Below, in pieces: positions 18,077 to 26,179 of a DNA stretch of 64,000 nucleotides. The stretch's first letter is position 1. Each line of letters starts with the position of its first letter. The DNA is taken from contig NZ_CP152375.1 of assembly GCF_051132615.1 (NCBI RefSeq), forward strand, positions 2,046,001 through 2,110,000. Reading direction: 5' to 3'. The notes beneath the pieces are model-generated. The model worked only from the letters and a program-made list of their open reading frames with translations. It was not told where the DNA came from and made no database searches. Made by a program: the position numbers and the translations under genes. The DNA comes from G051132615 sp051132615 (GTDB taxonomy: Bacteria; Pseudomonadota; Gammaproteobacteria; Burkholderiales; Neisseriaceae).

Positions 18077-18256
18077 ATGGCTGTTCAACAAAATAAGAAA
18101 TCTCCCTCTAAACGTGGGATGCATCGTTCTCATGACTTTTTGACTGCACCTGCTTTGGCTGTTGAAGCCAATACTGGTGAAGTACATTTGCGTCATCATA
18201 TTAGTCCAAATGGTTTTTACCGTGGACGTAAAGTTGTTAAATCTAAAGACGAATAA
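18077..18256 (+). CDS. rpmF: 50S ribosomal protein L32
   Basis: Small protein of the large ribosomal subunit, 59 residues. It begins MAVQQNKKSPSKRGMHRSHD and ends with GRKVVKSKDE. The core AVEANTGEVHLRHHISPNG shows the typical L32 layout in the form without the zinc-binding cysteines. The sequence is very like the Neisseria L32 as I recall it, which is the main reason for placing the organism near that family. TTTTAGGAGC provides a strong ribosome binding site. It is followed by a clear terminator, separating yceD-rpmF from plsX-fabH. Confidence 0.97.
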   Translation: MAVQQNKKSPSKRGMHRSHDFLTAPALAVEANTGEVHLRHHISPNGFYRGRKVVKSKDE

Positions 18257-18273
18257 GTCTTAAGCTAACTATT

Positions 18274-18317
18274 AAAAAGCCAGATTAAAGCACCAGTTGC
18301 TCTTGATCTGGCTTTTT
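18274..18317 (+). terminator. Intrinsic terminator after rpmF
   Basis: Twelve-base arms AAAAAGCCAGAT and ATCTGGCTTTTT, a 20-base loop and a following T-rich tract. It lies 17 bases beyond the L32 stop. Confidence 0.85.
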
Positions 18318-18506
18318 CTTTTTTGCATTATTCTTAATAAAAGGATATATTGTTTTTCTTGATTAAAATACATTGTGCTGTTCATAAAGTATTTGCTTAA
18401 TCAATAAAATTTTTGAAATTATTCAATTTTATACGGTTTTTTTGCTGGATTTATCGTTTTTTAAGATAAAAGAGAAAATGGCTGTCAATATAAGGAAGTT
18501 TGATTC

Positions 18507-19565
18507 ATGATTACCATTGCAGTGGATGCTATGGGCGGTGATTTTGGTTTAGAGGTGACTGTTCCTGCTGCGGCTTATTTTTTAAATAATCATCCAAATG
18601 TGCAGTTGATTATGGTTGGTGATCAAGAGCAATTGTCTGCAGCAGTAAAAGTACACGCTGCGCATGTGTTAGATCGAGTAACCATTGAACATTCAACTGA
18701 AGTTGTATTAATGGATGAGGCGCCACAAATCGCTTTAAAAAATAAAAAAAATTCGTCCATGCGTCTTGCCATTAATCTTGTTAAAGAGGGTAGAGCGCAG
18801 GCGATTGTTTCTGCTGGAAATACTGGAGCCTTAATGGCAACAGCACGCTTTGTATTAAAAACTTTAACAGGCGTTGATCGTCCTGCTATTGCAAAATTTA
18901 TGCCTAATGCCCAACAGGGAGTCACTTGTGTATTGGATTTAGGTGCCAATGTAGACAATACGCCAGAACAATTATTACAGTTTGCCATTATGGGTTCTGA
19001 ATTAGCATCTGCGGTGTTGAATAAACCTGAACCTAAAATCGGTTTATTGAATATAGGCGAAGAAGAAATAAAAGGTAATGAATTGACAAAAAATACCTAC
19101 CCTTTATTAAAGGCATCAGGGTTAAATTTTGTGGGTAATGTTGAAGGCAATGATATCTTTAAAGGTAATGTGGATGTGGTGGTGACAGATGGTTTTGTTG
19201 GCAATGTTGCTTTAAAATCAGTTGAAGGTATTGCCAAAATGATCAGTGAAACATTAAAAGCAGAGTTTACACGCAGTCTATTTACGCGTTTATGTGCTTT
19301 AGTTTCGTTACCTGTGTTAAATGCTTTGAAAAAACGAGTAGACACTCGTCGATATAATGGTGCCATTTTCCTTGGTTTAAAAGGCATTGTGATTAAAAGC
19401 CATGGTGGTACAGATTCTGTTGGATTTGGGTTCGCTTTACAAGAGGCTTATGAAGAAGTGAAAAATAATGTGATCGAGCGAATGGAGCAAGGTATGATCA
19501 CGCAAATGAATAAATTAAACGCTTCGGCTGTATCTCAGAACACTACACTAGAGGATAAAGAATGA
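18507..19565 (+). CDS. plsX: Phosphate acyltransferase PlsX
   Basis: Makes acyl-phosphate from acyl-ACP, the first step of the PlsX/PlsY route to phosphatidic acid, as a peripheral membrane protein. It begins ITIAVDAMGGDFGLEVTVPA and has IVSAGNTGALMATARFVLKTL, CVLDLGANVDNTPEQLLQFA, and VVVTDGFVGNVALKSVEG, all PlsX hallmarks. The length of 352 residues is typical. The start has AAGGAAG upstream. Its stop overlaps the fabH start by four bases (ATGA), so the two are coupled. Confidence 0.97.
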   Translation: MITIAVDAMGGDFGLEVTVPAAAYFLNNHPNVQLIMVGDQEQLSAAVKVHAAHVLDRVTIEHSTEVVLMDEAPQIALKNKKNSSMRLAINLVKEGRAQAIVSAGNTGALMATARFVLKTLTGVDRPAIAKFMPNAQQGVTCVLDLGANVDNTPEQLLQFAIMGSELASAVLNKPEPKIGLLNIGEEEIKGNELTKNTYPLLKASGLNFVGNVEGNDIFKGNVDVVVTDGFVGNVALKSVEGIAKMISETLKAEFTRSLFTRLCALVSLPVLNALKKRVDTRRYNGAIFLGLKGIVIKSHGGTDSVGFGFALQEAYEEVKNNVIERMEQGMITQMNKLNASAVSQNTTLEDKE

Positions 19566-20524
19566 CCAGATACGCTAAAATTTTAGGAACAGGTAGTTAT
19601 TTACCTGAAAATAGAGTCACGAATGATGATTTGTCTAAAACTTTGGATACTTCTGATGAATGGATTTACTCTCGAACTGGTATTAAAGCCCGTCATCTTG
19701 CATCAGTAGAGCAAAATACCAGTGATTTAGCGGTTATTGCTGCACAAAGAGCTTTAGAAACTTCTGGTGTTACTTGTGATGAAATTGATCTTATTGTTTT
19801 GGCGACTTCTACACCGGATGTTATTTTTCCCAGTACAGCCTGTATTGTGCAAGAAAAATTAGGTATGAATGGTTTTGCTGCTTTTGATGTGCAAGCGGTG
19901 TGTGCAGGGTTTATGTATGCTTTGGTTACAGCTAATGCTTATATAAGTAGTGGCTTGGCGAAAAAAGCGTTGGTTATTGGTGCCGATACATTTAGCCATA
20001 TTATGGATTGGACTGATCGCAGTACCTGTGTGTTGTTTGGTGATGGTGCTGGTGCTGTTGTGTTGGGACAATCAGACGAGCCAGGCATTATCCATGCAAA
20101 ATTGGCTGCTGATGGGCGTTATCAGCATCTATTAAATACGCCAGGACAAGTGGTTCATGGTGAAGTAGTTGGCCGTCCATTTTTGCAGATGAATGGGCAA
20201 GGCGTTTTTAAGTTTGCTGTTAAAGCTTTGGCAAAAATTGCCGAAGATGTTTTGAATGAATCTGGTTTTAAACAAGAACAAATTGATTGGTTGGTTCCTC
20301 ATCAAGCGAATGTGCGTATTATAGAGTCAACTGCAAAACATTTGGGTTTGAGTATGGATAAAGTTATTGTGACTTTAGATGAGCAAGGTAATACATCGGC
20401 TGCTTCCGTGCCTTTGGCGTTGGATTTCGGTGTCAAATCAGGCCAAATCAAACCTGGTCAGCATTTGATGTTGGAAGGTATTGGTGGTGGTTTTGCTTGG
20501 GGCGCTGCATTGGTTAAGTATTAA
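19562..20524 (+). CDS. fabH: Beta-ketoacyl-ACP synthase III
   Basis: Starts fatty-acid synthesis by condensing acetyl-CoA with malonyl-ACP. The catalytic triad is visible as C114 in VQAVCAGFMYAL, H247 in VPHQANVRI and N277 in QGNTSAASVP. The N-terminus RYAKILGTGSYLPENRVTN and the C-terminal LEGIGGGFAWGAALVKY are family signatures. The length, 320 residues, is normal. It overlaps plsX by four bases and is followed by a terminator; fabD, fabG and acpP are not in this window. Confidence 0.97.
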   Translation: MTRYAKILGTGSYLPENRVTNDDLSKTLDTSDEWIYSRTGIKARHLASVEQNTSDLAVIAAQRALETSGVTCDEIDLIVLATSTPDVIFPSTACIVQEKLGMNGFAAFDVQAVCAGFMYALVTANAYISSGLAKKALVIGADTFSHIMDWTDRSTCVLFGDGAGAVVLGQSDEPGIIHAKLAADGRYQHLLNTPGQVVHGEVVGRPFLQMNGQGVFKFAVKALAKIAEDVLNESGFKQEQIDWLVPHQANVRIIESTAKHLGLSMDKVIVTLDEQGNTSAASVPLALDFGVKSGQIKPGQHLMLEGIGGGFAWGAALVKY

Positions 20525-20539
20525 TAAATAATATTTTCG

Positions 20540-20581
20540 AAAATAGCCTTCTGCTTTGAATAAGAGTAGAAGGCTATTTTT
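20540..20581 (+). terminator. Intrinsic terminator after fabH
   Basis: Thirteen-base arms AAAATAGCCTTCT and AGAAGGCTATTTT with a 15-base loop and following T residues, 15 bases past the fabH stop. Confidence 0.85.
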
Positions 20582-20682
20582 ATATGTTTATTACTTTGTT
20601 CACTAATTATTGTAGGAAATAATGGTATGGGATCATTTAGCTAATTGTTTCGATTTATATTGTTATATAAGGAAAATAGTTC

Positions 20683-21129
20683 ATGATAGATGTTATTTAC
20701 AAACCAACCAAACGTTTAAAACGCATTTTAGTGGCTATATTATTACCTCCACCTTTGGGTGTGTTTATTCTTTCCATCTATATATTGTGTATTGATCTTT
20801 TTCGAGGGTTTGATGTAGATTTGTTTCCTAATTTAATAAAAAGTTTAGTGCTATTTACACCCATTGCTTATATTTTATTTGGTTTACAGTCAATTTTATA
20901 TGCTTTTGTTATGGAGTTCTTTATTAATCCAAATATAAAAAATAGTTTTTTTGTCATCATTTTTAGCATTTTATTGGGTATGCTCTCAGGTATTGTCTTA
21001 GGTTTGATGGGGACAGATGGTTTGGCCATAGGTGTATTGATTGGTGCTGTTGTTGGACTAATTGTAGGTATGATTGTTCGTCGTATGTATTGTCGTTATC
21101 TTGTAGAAGAAACAATAAGATTAGGATAG
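20683..21129 (+). CDS. Hypothetical four-helix membrane protein
   Basis: I do not recognise this 148-residue protein. It shows a short basic N-terminus (KPTKRLKRI), then about four hydrophobic segments at roughly residues 17-38, 52-72, 86-108 and 112-132. The last two are rich in glycine (LLGMLSGIVLGLMG and GVLIGAVVGLIVGMIV), a pattern of tightly packed helices, and the C-terminus RRMYCRYLVEET is basic. The start is preceded by AAGGAAAATAGTTC. It stands alone between the fabH terminator and a convergent MarR gene. It is a real gene judging by length, ribosome binding site and composition; function unknown. Confidence 0.7.
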   Translation: MIDVIYKPTKRLKRILVAILLPPPLGVFILSIYILCIDLFRGFDVDLFPNLIKSLVLFTPIAYILFGLQSILYAFVMEFFINPNIKNSFFVIIFSILLGMLSGIVLGLMGTDGLAIGVLIGAVVGLIVGMIVRRMYCRYLVEETIRLG

Positions 21130-21199
21130 CCCGAAAAAATAGGGTTGTACTTAAAATTTTTGTGAATTAGAGCCGTGAGAGGAATCATAGAAATGATTT

Positions 21200-21658
21200 T
21201 TAATGTTTTTGTTCTAAAGCATCATTAATTTTATTACATAGTTCTACCAAGATTGCTTGTTCCCCCGATGTGAGTACAAGTTGTACTTGTTCCATAATGT
21301 ATGTTCTACCATTGGCTGCACGTTCAAGAAAATCAAATCCCTTTTGAGTTAATAGGGTAATCATTACCCTACCATCATCATCGGATTTTATTTGATGAAC
21401 CAATTCTAATTTTTTTAAGGTACGTAGTGATTTAGATAAATTTTGTCTGGAAATACCTAATTTGGTACTCAGTAAAGATGGCGTTGCTTGTCCACATGAA
21501 CTTAATATATCCAATACATTGTATTGAGCCCATGTGATCATTTCTGGCGTATGTTTTTGTCTTTGTGCAACAAGATTACATTGAAGCAGAGATAAAGCTT
21601 GTGCTAAAGACTCTTCAAGGTTTTTATTCATATCGTGACTTCGTAAATTAGTTTTCAT
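21200..21658 (-). CDS. MarR family transcriptional regulator
   Basis: Winged-helix regulator, 152 residues. The DNA-binding region reads TWAQYNVLDILSSCGQATPSLLSTKLGISRQNLSKSLRTLKKLELV, with the recognition helix around ISRQNLSKSL, followed by the wing KSDDDGRVMITLLTQKG, which carries the conserved DDGR-type turn. Long helices at both ends form the dimer interface. It is divergent from a short-chain dehydrogenase gene, and the 16-bp inverted repeat between them overlaps that gene's promoter, so it most likely represses its neighbour and possibly itself. A second ATG ten codons inside is an alternative start; neither has a strong ribosome binding site. Confidence 0.88.
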   Translation of the reverse strand: MKTNLRSHDMNKNLEESLAQALSLLQCNLVAQRQKHTPEMITWAQYNVLDILSSCGQATPSLLSTKLGISRQNLSKSLRTLKKLELVHQIKSDDDGRVMITLLTQKGFDFLERAANGRTYIMEQVQLVLTSGEQAILVELCNKINDALEQKH

Positions 21659-21700
21659 TATTTAATTATTTTAGCCTGTAATTGACATTTTTATCTATAT

Positions 21701-21729
21701 TTGATTAACTTTGGTTAATTAAATATAAT
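21701..21729 (+). promoter_or_regulatory. Promoter of the SDR gene with overlapping MarR-type operator
   Basis: TTGATT (21701-21706), a 17-base spacer and a perfect TATAAT (21724-21729) form a strong sigma-70 promoter for the SDR gene. The inverted repeat ATTAAC-TTTG-GTTAAT (21704-21719) overlaps the -35 box and spacer. A MarR dimer on it would block RNA polymerase. Confidence 0.75.
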
Positions 21730-21769
21730 CTTGATATGGGTATGAAAATCTAAAGAGATGAGGAGCAAT

Positions 21770-22522
21770 ATGAAAGACTTTATGGATAAAGTCGCCATAG
21801 TCACTGGGGCAACAACAGGGGTAGGTGAGGCAATTGCCAGAGAACTCTTCGATAGAGGGGCAATTGTTTTGATTACGGGTAGAAAATTATCCGAAGTACA
21901 GGAAGCTGCCAGACAAATGGATCCTTCTGGGCAATGGGTTATTCCTGTGCAAACAGAGGTAAAAGATCATCAATCAGTTGCCTCATTAATTCACCAAGCA
22001 ATGACACAGTTTGGCAAGCTCCATTATCTTGTGAATAATGCAGGTATTACTGGACCACATAATGTGTCGATTTGTGATTATGCTATTGAAGATTGGCATA
22101 ATATTATTGAAACTGATTTAAGTGGTGTGTTTTTCGGGATGAAATTTGGTATCCCAGCCATTATTCAAAGTGGTGGCGGTGCCATTGTGAATTTATCTGC
22201 TATTAATGGCGTTGTTGGGATTGCAGGCATTGCACCTTATACAACAGCCAAACATGGTGTGATTGGATTAACTAAAGCTGCGGCTTTAGAATATGCACAG
22301 AAGGGTGTTCGTATTAATGCTGTTGGCCCAGGATATGTTGATACGCAAAAAATGCAGATGTTAACAGATACGGTACATGAATACTTAGCCAATACTCATC
22401 CAATGAAAAGAATGGCAACAGGTAAGGAAGTTGCCAAAACGGTGGCTTTTTTACTGTCAGAAGAAAGCTCGTTTACAACAGGTGCTTTTTACCCAATTGA
22501 TGGGGGGTATACTGCACAGTAA
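21770..22522 (+). CDS. Short-chain dehydrogenase/reductase (SDR)
   Basis: Classical NAD(P)-dependent oxidoreductase of about 250 residues. It has the TGATTGVGEAIA cofactor loop, NNAG, the catalytic Ser in NLSAINGVVGIAG and the YTTAK catalytic Tyr/Lys pair. The C-terminal SSFTTGAFYPIDGGYTAQ is the usual SDR ending. Several in-frame ATG codons exist; the one at 21770 follows AGGAG at a short spacing and is preferred over 21758, which overlaps that motif. Its promoter carries an operator probably read by the divergent MarR protein, suggesting induction by a small aromatic or toxic compound. Substrate unknown. Confidence 0.88.
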   Translation: MKDFMDKVAIVTGATTGVGEAIARELFDRGAIVLITGRKLSEVQEAARQMDPSGQWVIPVQTEVKDHQSVASLIHQAMTQFGKLHYLVNNAGITGPHNVSICDYAIEDWHNIIETDLSGVFFGMKFGIPAIIQSGGGAIVNLSAINGVVGIAGIAPYTTAKHGVIGLTKAAALEYAQKGVRINAVGPGYVDTQKMQMLTDTVHEYLANTHPMKRMATGKEVAKTVAFLLSEESSFTTGAFYPIDGGYTAQ

Positions 22523-22532
22523 TTGGGTCAAT

Positions 22533-22570
22533 AAAAAAGCAATACTTTATATAAGAGTATTGCTTTTTTA
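22533..22570. terminator. Bidirectional terminator between SDR gene and convergent unit
   Basis: AAAAAAGCAATACT and AGTATTGCTTTTTT form a 14-base stem with a nine-base loop and runs of A and T at the ends. It serves both the rightward SDR gene and the leftward hypothetical gene. Confidence 0.85.
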
Positions 22571-22597
22571 TTTAAGTGCTTATTGAACGATTCATTC

Positions 22598-22978
22598 TTA
22601 TTGTTTGTTAGGGGTATTTTGAATATCCTTTAAACATTGAACACTGCGCTCATTCATCTTGTCTTTTCCCCCCATTTTTGCCATACGTTCTTCTGGGGTC
22701 ATTTTAGAAAAACGAACAATATCATCATCCGTTAATTCATGAAAAAGTCCAGTAAAATAACATTGACAATAAGCAGCAGGAACCCAGTCGGTGGGTTCTT
22801 GAATCCCAGCATCTTTAAGTTCTTGCTGCCATGTTGGTGCAAATGGGGCATTGGTTGTGCAACTGTCAATCAGTTTGGCTACGGTTTCTTCCTTCGTTAA
22901 AGCCATTTTTGACATAAAAAAGACCAAAACACAAAGCGTTGCAATGACCATTAACCAGATGCGGATTTTTTTACGCAT
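22598..22978 (-). CDS. Hypothetical single-pass membrane or secreted protein
   Basis: I do not recognise a family with confidence. The start at 22978 (MRKKIRIWLMVIATLCVLVF) overlaps the end of hom by eight bases and gives 126 residues; a longer reading from 23044 would add a less plausible N-terminus. A basic N-terminus followed by a hydrophobic stretch (about residues 6-23) indicates a membrane anchor or uncleaved signal. The remaining part has four cysteines, in DSCTTN, YCQCYF and VQCLKD, and a PEERMAKMGG segment; the cysteines suggest a disulfide-bonded periplasmic domain. It is co-transcribed after hom. Confidence 0.65.
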   Translation of the reverse strand: MRKKIRIWLMVIATLCVLVFFMSKMALTKEETVAKLIDSCTTNAPFAPTWQQELKDAGIQEPTDWVPAAYCQCYFTGLFHELTDDDIVRFSKMTPEERMAKMGGKDKMNERSVQCLKDIQNTPNKQ

Positions 22979-24281
22979 CAAATGGTTCCATTCTAATACG
23001 AATGACTTTTCCATGAGTAGTTGATAAAGCTTCAATATTTTCAATTGCTTTATTCATATTGTGCTCAATAGTCCCATGGGTCAGAATCACAATTTCAGCA
23101 TCTTGTTTGTTGCTGGCGTCTTTTTGAATCACAGCTTCAATAGAAATATTTTGTTCTGCCAATAAACGAGTAACCTCTGAGAGGACACCTACCTCATCTT
23201 TGGCACAAATACGCAAATAATAGCTACTGTGAATTTGTTCCATAGGCAATATAGGAATATTTTTTATGTGATCAGATTTAAATGCCAAATAGGGCACGCA
23301 ATTATTGGGGGAGGTATTGATTAAGCGAGCAATATCAATAATGTCTGCCACTACTGCTGAGGCAGTAGGTAAGGCACCTGCACCTGCACCATAGGATAAA
23401 GTAGGACCAACCACATTACCTTTAACATAGACGGCATTCATGACACCATTTACATTGGCAAGTAGGCAGCTTTCAGGAATCAAAGTTGGGTGCACACGTA
23501 ATTCAATACCTTGATCAGTTTTGCGGGTAATACCCAATAATTTGACACGATAGCCTAATTCTTCGGCATATTTTATGTCTTTGCCATCTAAGTGGCTGAT
23601 GCCTTCTAAAGAACAAGCATCAAATTGCATGGGAATACCATAAGCTAGAGCAGACATAATAGTAATCTTGTGCCCAGCATCATTTCCTTCTATATCAAAA
23701 GTCGGGTCTGCTTCTGCATAACCTAGGTTTTGTGCCTCTTTAAGTACGTCAGTAAAGCTAGCCCCTTTGTCGCGCATTTCGGTCAGAATAAAATTGGATG
23801 TGCCATTGATAATACCTGCAATCCATTCAATATTATTGGCCGCTAAACCTTCACGTAATGTTTTAATGATTGGAATACCGCCAGCAACGGCTGCTTCAAA
23901 CATGACCATAACTTGTTTTTGTTGGGCTAATGAAAAAATTTCATTGCCATATTCAGCAATTAATTTTTTATTGGCTGTCACCACATGCTTACCATGGTTG
24001 ATTGCTTCTAATATAAGCTCTTTAGCAATAGTCGTACCACCAATAAGTTCAACCACAATATCAATATCTTTGGCTCGCACCACTTCAAAGGCATCTGCAA
24101 CAATTTGAACGTCATCGCCACAAATTTGTTTGGCTGCATCCAAATCTTTACTGCTGGCCATTAATAAACGGATGTCTCGTCCAACTCTGCGGCTGATTTC
24201 TTCTGCATTTTTTTTGAGTACTTGTACTGTGCCGCCGCCGACTGTACCGACGCCTACTAATCCGACATTAATGGGGTTCAT
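22971..24281 (-). CDS. hom: Homoserine dehydrogenase
   Basis: Reduces aspartate semialdehyde to homoserine, the branch point toward threonine and methionine. The NAD(P)-binding motif is VGLVGVGTVGGGTV; the catalytic region contains VVTANKKLIAEYG, AAVAGGIPII and EGNDAGHKI. A C-terminal ACT domain (SYYLRICAKDEVGVLSEVTRLL and on) gives likely threonine feedback control. The start at 24281 is chosen: AAGGA lies seven bases upstream and the protein then begins MNPINVGLVG with 436 residues, as usual for single-function enzymes. An upstream in-frame extension to 24368 has no such support. Confidence 0.96.
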   Translation of the reverse strand: MNPINVGLVGVGTVGGGTVQVLKKNAEEISRRVGRDIRLLMASSKDLDAAKQICGDDVQIVADAFEVVRAKDIDIVVELIGGTTIAKELILEAINHGKHVVTANKKLIAEYGNEIFSLAQQKQVMVMFEAAVAGGIPIIKTLREGLAANNIEWIAGIINGTSNFILTEMRDKGASFTDVLKEAQNLGYAEADPTFDIEGNDAGHKITIMSALAYGIPMQFDACSLEGISHLDGKDIKYAEELGYRVKLLGITRKTDQGIELRVHPTLIPESCLLANVNGVMNAVYVKGNVVGPTLSYGAGAGALPTASAVVADIIDIARLINTSPNNCVPYLAFKSDHIKNIPILPMEQIHSSYYLRICAKDEVGVLSEVTRLLAEQNISIEAVIQKDASNKQDAEIVILTHGTIEHNMNKAIENIEALSTTHGKVIRIRMEPFDA

Positions 24282-24397
24282 GCTTAATCCTTTGTTCATA
24301 AAATGTGAAGTTGCCCTAAAGGGAAGTAAAAGGCTTATAATCCTAGCTGAAAATGGTATTTTTTGCATCGTTTATCATGCAAAAAGGGAGAATAAAG

Positions 24398-24763
24398 GTG
24401 CAATTTGATTTAAGTTTGCCACAGGATGGCCTTTTTTTTAAAAGTTATGATGATGATTTTATAGAAATTAATGGACAAAAATTTCATCAGGCGTTTCACG
24501 TGAATTTTTCGAGTGTGACTCAATTAGATTCCTTAACTTTTGATGATGTTTCAGCGACGACTTTTGCGCAAGCAATCATGGAAAAGCCAGAGCTGATTAT
24601 TATTGGTTGTGGCCCATTGCAAAAATTTTTACACCCAAAAATTCATGCCTATTTGGCTGAACACAAAATTGGTTTAGAAGTAATGGTCACACCTGCTGCT
24701 TTAAGAACATTTAATGTACTAAAAGGTGAGGGACGCAAAGTATGGGCTTGGGTCTTTTTTTAA
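24398..24763 (+). CDS. Mth938-like domain (MTH938/NDUFAF3 superfamily) protein
   Basis: Small conserved protein of about 121 residues with the Mth938-like fold. The diagnostic segment is ELIIIGCGPLQKFLHPKIHAYL followed by IGLEVMVTPAALRTFNVLKGEGRKVWAW, where the T-x-A-x-x-T-[FY]-N motif is conserved. Function in bacteria is unknown; the mitochondrial relative NDUFAF3 helps assemble complex I. The GTG at 24398 is chosen because AGGGAG lies seven bases upstream; ATG codons at 24353 and 24377 are in frame but lack a ribosome binding site. It is divergent from hom. Confidence 0.82.
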   Translation: MQFDLSLPQDGLFFKSYDDDFIEINGQKFHQAFHVNFSSVTQLDSLTFDDVSATTFAQAIMEKPELIIIGCGPLQKFLHPKIHAYLAEHKIGLEVMVTPAALRTFNVLKGEGRKVWAWVFF

Positions 24764-24868
24764 AGATATTTATGTTTCTTTTGTTAAATGGAAAATATTT
24801 AAAATGAATAATTTTTTGTTCGGTTTACTCGCTGCCAAGCACCCAACAAAAGCGATAGGGTTTTTTTA

Positions 24869-25306
24869 TTGATTTATCGATTTTGTATTGGGAGTTTTTT
24901 TGCTGCATCTGGATACAATAAATTATTTACGTTTAAAGGCAATGAAGTGATGGCTGCGACGATTCACGAGGCAGGTATTCCTTTCCCAGATATTATGTGG
25001 CAACTGGTGGCATCGGTAGAATGCTTTGGTGGTCTGTTACTGATGATTGGTTTTTTAGCTCGGATTAATGCCTTAGCTTTTCTCTCAATTAGTCTGGTGG
25101 CTTTGTTGACTGTAGGCATTCATCAAATACCAATAAATAGTGATTTTATTACATGGTATAGTTGGTTATTTTATTTGCCAGAGCCACTGTATGTATTGAT
25201 TTTAATGCCAATATTGGTTTTAGGCGCAGGTTGGTTAAGTGTTGACCAATTGTTGTGTCAACGTTATGGTAAAAATAAAAAAGATTATTTTTTTCATATA
25301 AGATAA
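24869..25306 (+). CDS. DoxX family membrane protein, possibly frameshifted at its start
   Basis: Four-helix inner-membrane protein of the DoxX/DoxD superfamily. The visible frame begins at a TTG (24869) within the first membrane helix, with the landmark FFAASGYNKLFTFKG, then ECFGGLLLMIGFLARINALAF and two more helices. Just upstream an ATG at 24804 opens a 22-codon frame (MNNFLFGLLAAKHPTKAIGF) that stops right after a run of seven T (24861-24867). One additional T would join both frames into a protein of about 167 residues with a complete first helix. So this is either a frameshifted gene, a slippery or phase-variable one, or a real TTG start. DoxX proteins are often tied to redox or quinone metabolism. 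Confidence 0.65.
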   Translation: MIYRFCIGSFFAASGYNKLFTFKGNEVMAATIHEAGIPFPDIMWQLVASVECFGGLLLMIGFLARINALAFLSISLVALLTVGIHQIPINSDFITWYSWLFYLPEPLYVLILMPILVLGAGWLSVDQLLCQRYGKNKKDYFFHIR

Positions 25307-25322
25307 TTTAAAAGGTATTTAA

Positions 25323-25742
25323 ATGGATTGCCCTTTATGTACAACTGTCGGTAAAAATATTTTATTTGAGTCTGATTTATTATATGTGGTGGCGGTTGAA
25401 GATGATGCTAAAGCCCCCGCTTTTTGCAGGGTTATTTGGAAAAAGCATATTCAAGAAATGACAGATTTAACTGCTAATGAACAACAATATTTAATGAGTT
25501 GCGTGTTTAAAGTAGAAGCAGCCATGAGACAGGTTTTGCACCCAACCAAAATGAATTTGGCCAGTTTTGGTAATCAAGTTCCTCATTTACATTGGCATGT
25601 GATTGCTCGTTTTCAAACAGATAGCTGTTTTCCTGACCCTATTTGGGCACCTGAAAAAAGGGCAATGCCTGCATTAAATTTACCTGCAAAGTGGCATGAG
25701 CAAGTTGCAAAATTGTTGGGTGAGTCAATAAAAGCAATATAA
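25323..25742 (+). CDS. HIT family protein
   Basis: Histidine-triad nucleotide-binding protein, 139 residues. The triad is PHLHWHVIARF, where HLHWH forms the catalytic centre; CPLCTTVGKNILFES at the N-terminus is a CxxC pair often seen in this family. HIT proteins hydrolyse dinucleoside polyphosphates, nucleoside phosphoramidates or aminoacyl-adenylates. The exact substrate is not readable. It lies 16 bases after the DoxX frame and 66 bases before the YffB-like gene, all in the same direction, so it may be part of a loose operon with lpxH. Confidence 0.9.
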   Translation: MDCPLCTTVGKNILFESDLLYVVAVEDDAKAPAFCRVIWKKHIQEMTDLTANEQQYLMSCVFKVEAAMRQVLHPTKMNLASFGNQVPHLHWHVIARFQTDSCFPDPIWAPEKRAMPALNLPAKWHEQVAKLLGESIKAI

Positions 25743-25808
25743 ATAATCAAAGTTATTTAGGAAAGATAGAGTACAATAATGCCCTAAATATAAGAGAAGG
25801 TTGGTTTT

Positions 25809-26159
25809 ATGATTAAGCTTTATGGTATTCCTAATTGTCAAACAGTGAAAAAAGCCCAAACTTGGTTAAATGAGCAGAATATTGAATTTGAGTTTGTGAA
25901 CTTTAAAAAAGATGCACCAACAGAACAATTGGTGCAAAAATGGTTAACCGAGGTACCATTATCAACATTGGTGAATAAAAAAGGAACAACTTGGCGCAAG
26001 TTAGATGCACAAGAGCAAAGCCAGCTGGAAAATGAACAATCAGCTATTGCTTTAATTTGTACTCACCCAAGTATTATTAAACGTCCCATTTTAGAAAAAG
26101 ATAATAAAGTGGTACAAGTTGGTTTTACTGATGAGTTATACCAGCAAATTTTTCATTAA
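25809..26159 (+). CDS. ArsC/Spx family reductase-like protein (YffB type)
   Basis: Thioredoxin-fold protein, 116 residues, of the ArsC/Spx superfamily and closest to E. coli YffB. It begins IKLYGIPNCQTVKKAQTWL, where GIPNC supplies the single redox Cys of the family, and has VNKKGTTWRKL and HPSIIKRPILEKDNKVVQVGF, the usual tail. YffB-type proteins are thought to act on glutathione-linked disulfides; no function is firmly established. It ends six bases from an upstream start codon of the lpxH frame and 20 bases before the preferred lpxH start, consistent with co-transcription. Confidence 0.88.
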   Translation: MIKLYGIPNCQTVKKAQTWLNEQNIEFEFVNFKKDAPTEQLVQKWLTEVPLSTLVNKKGTTWRKLDAQEQSQLENEQSAIALICTHPSIIKRPILEKDNKVVQVGFTDELYQQIFH

Positions 26160-26179
26160 TTAAAGTGTCAGGGAACAAT

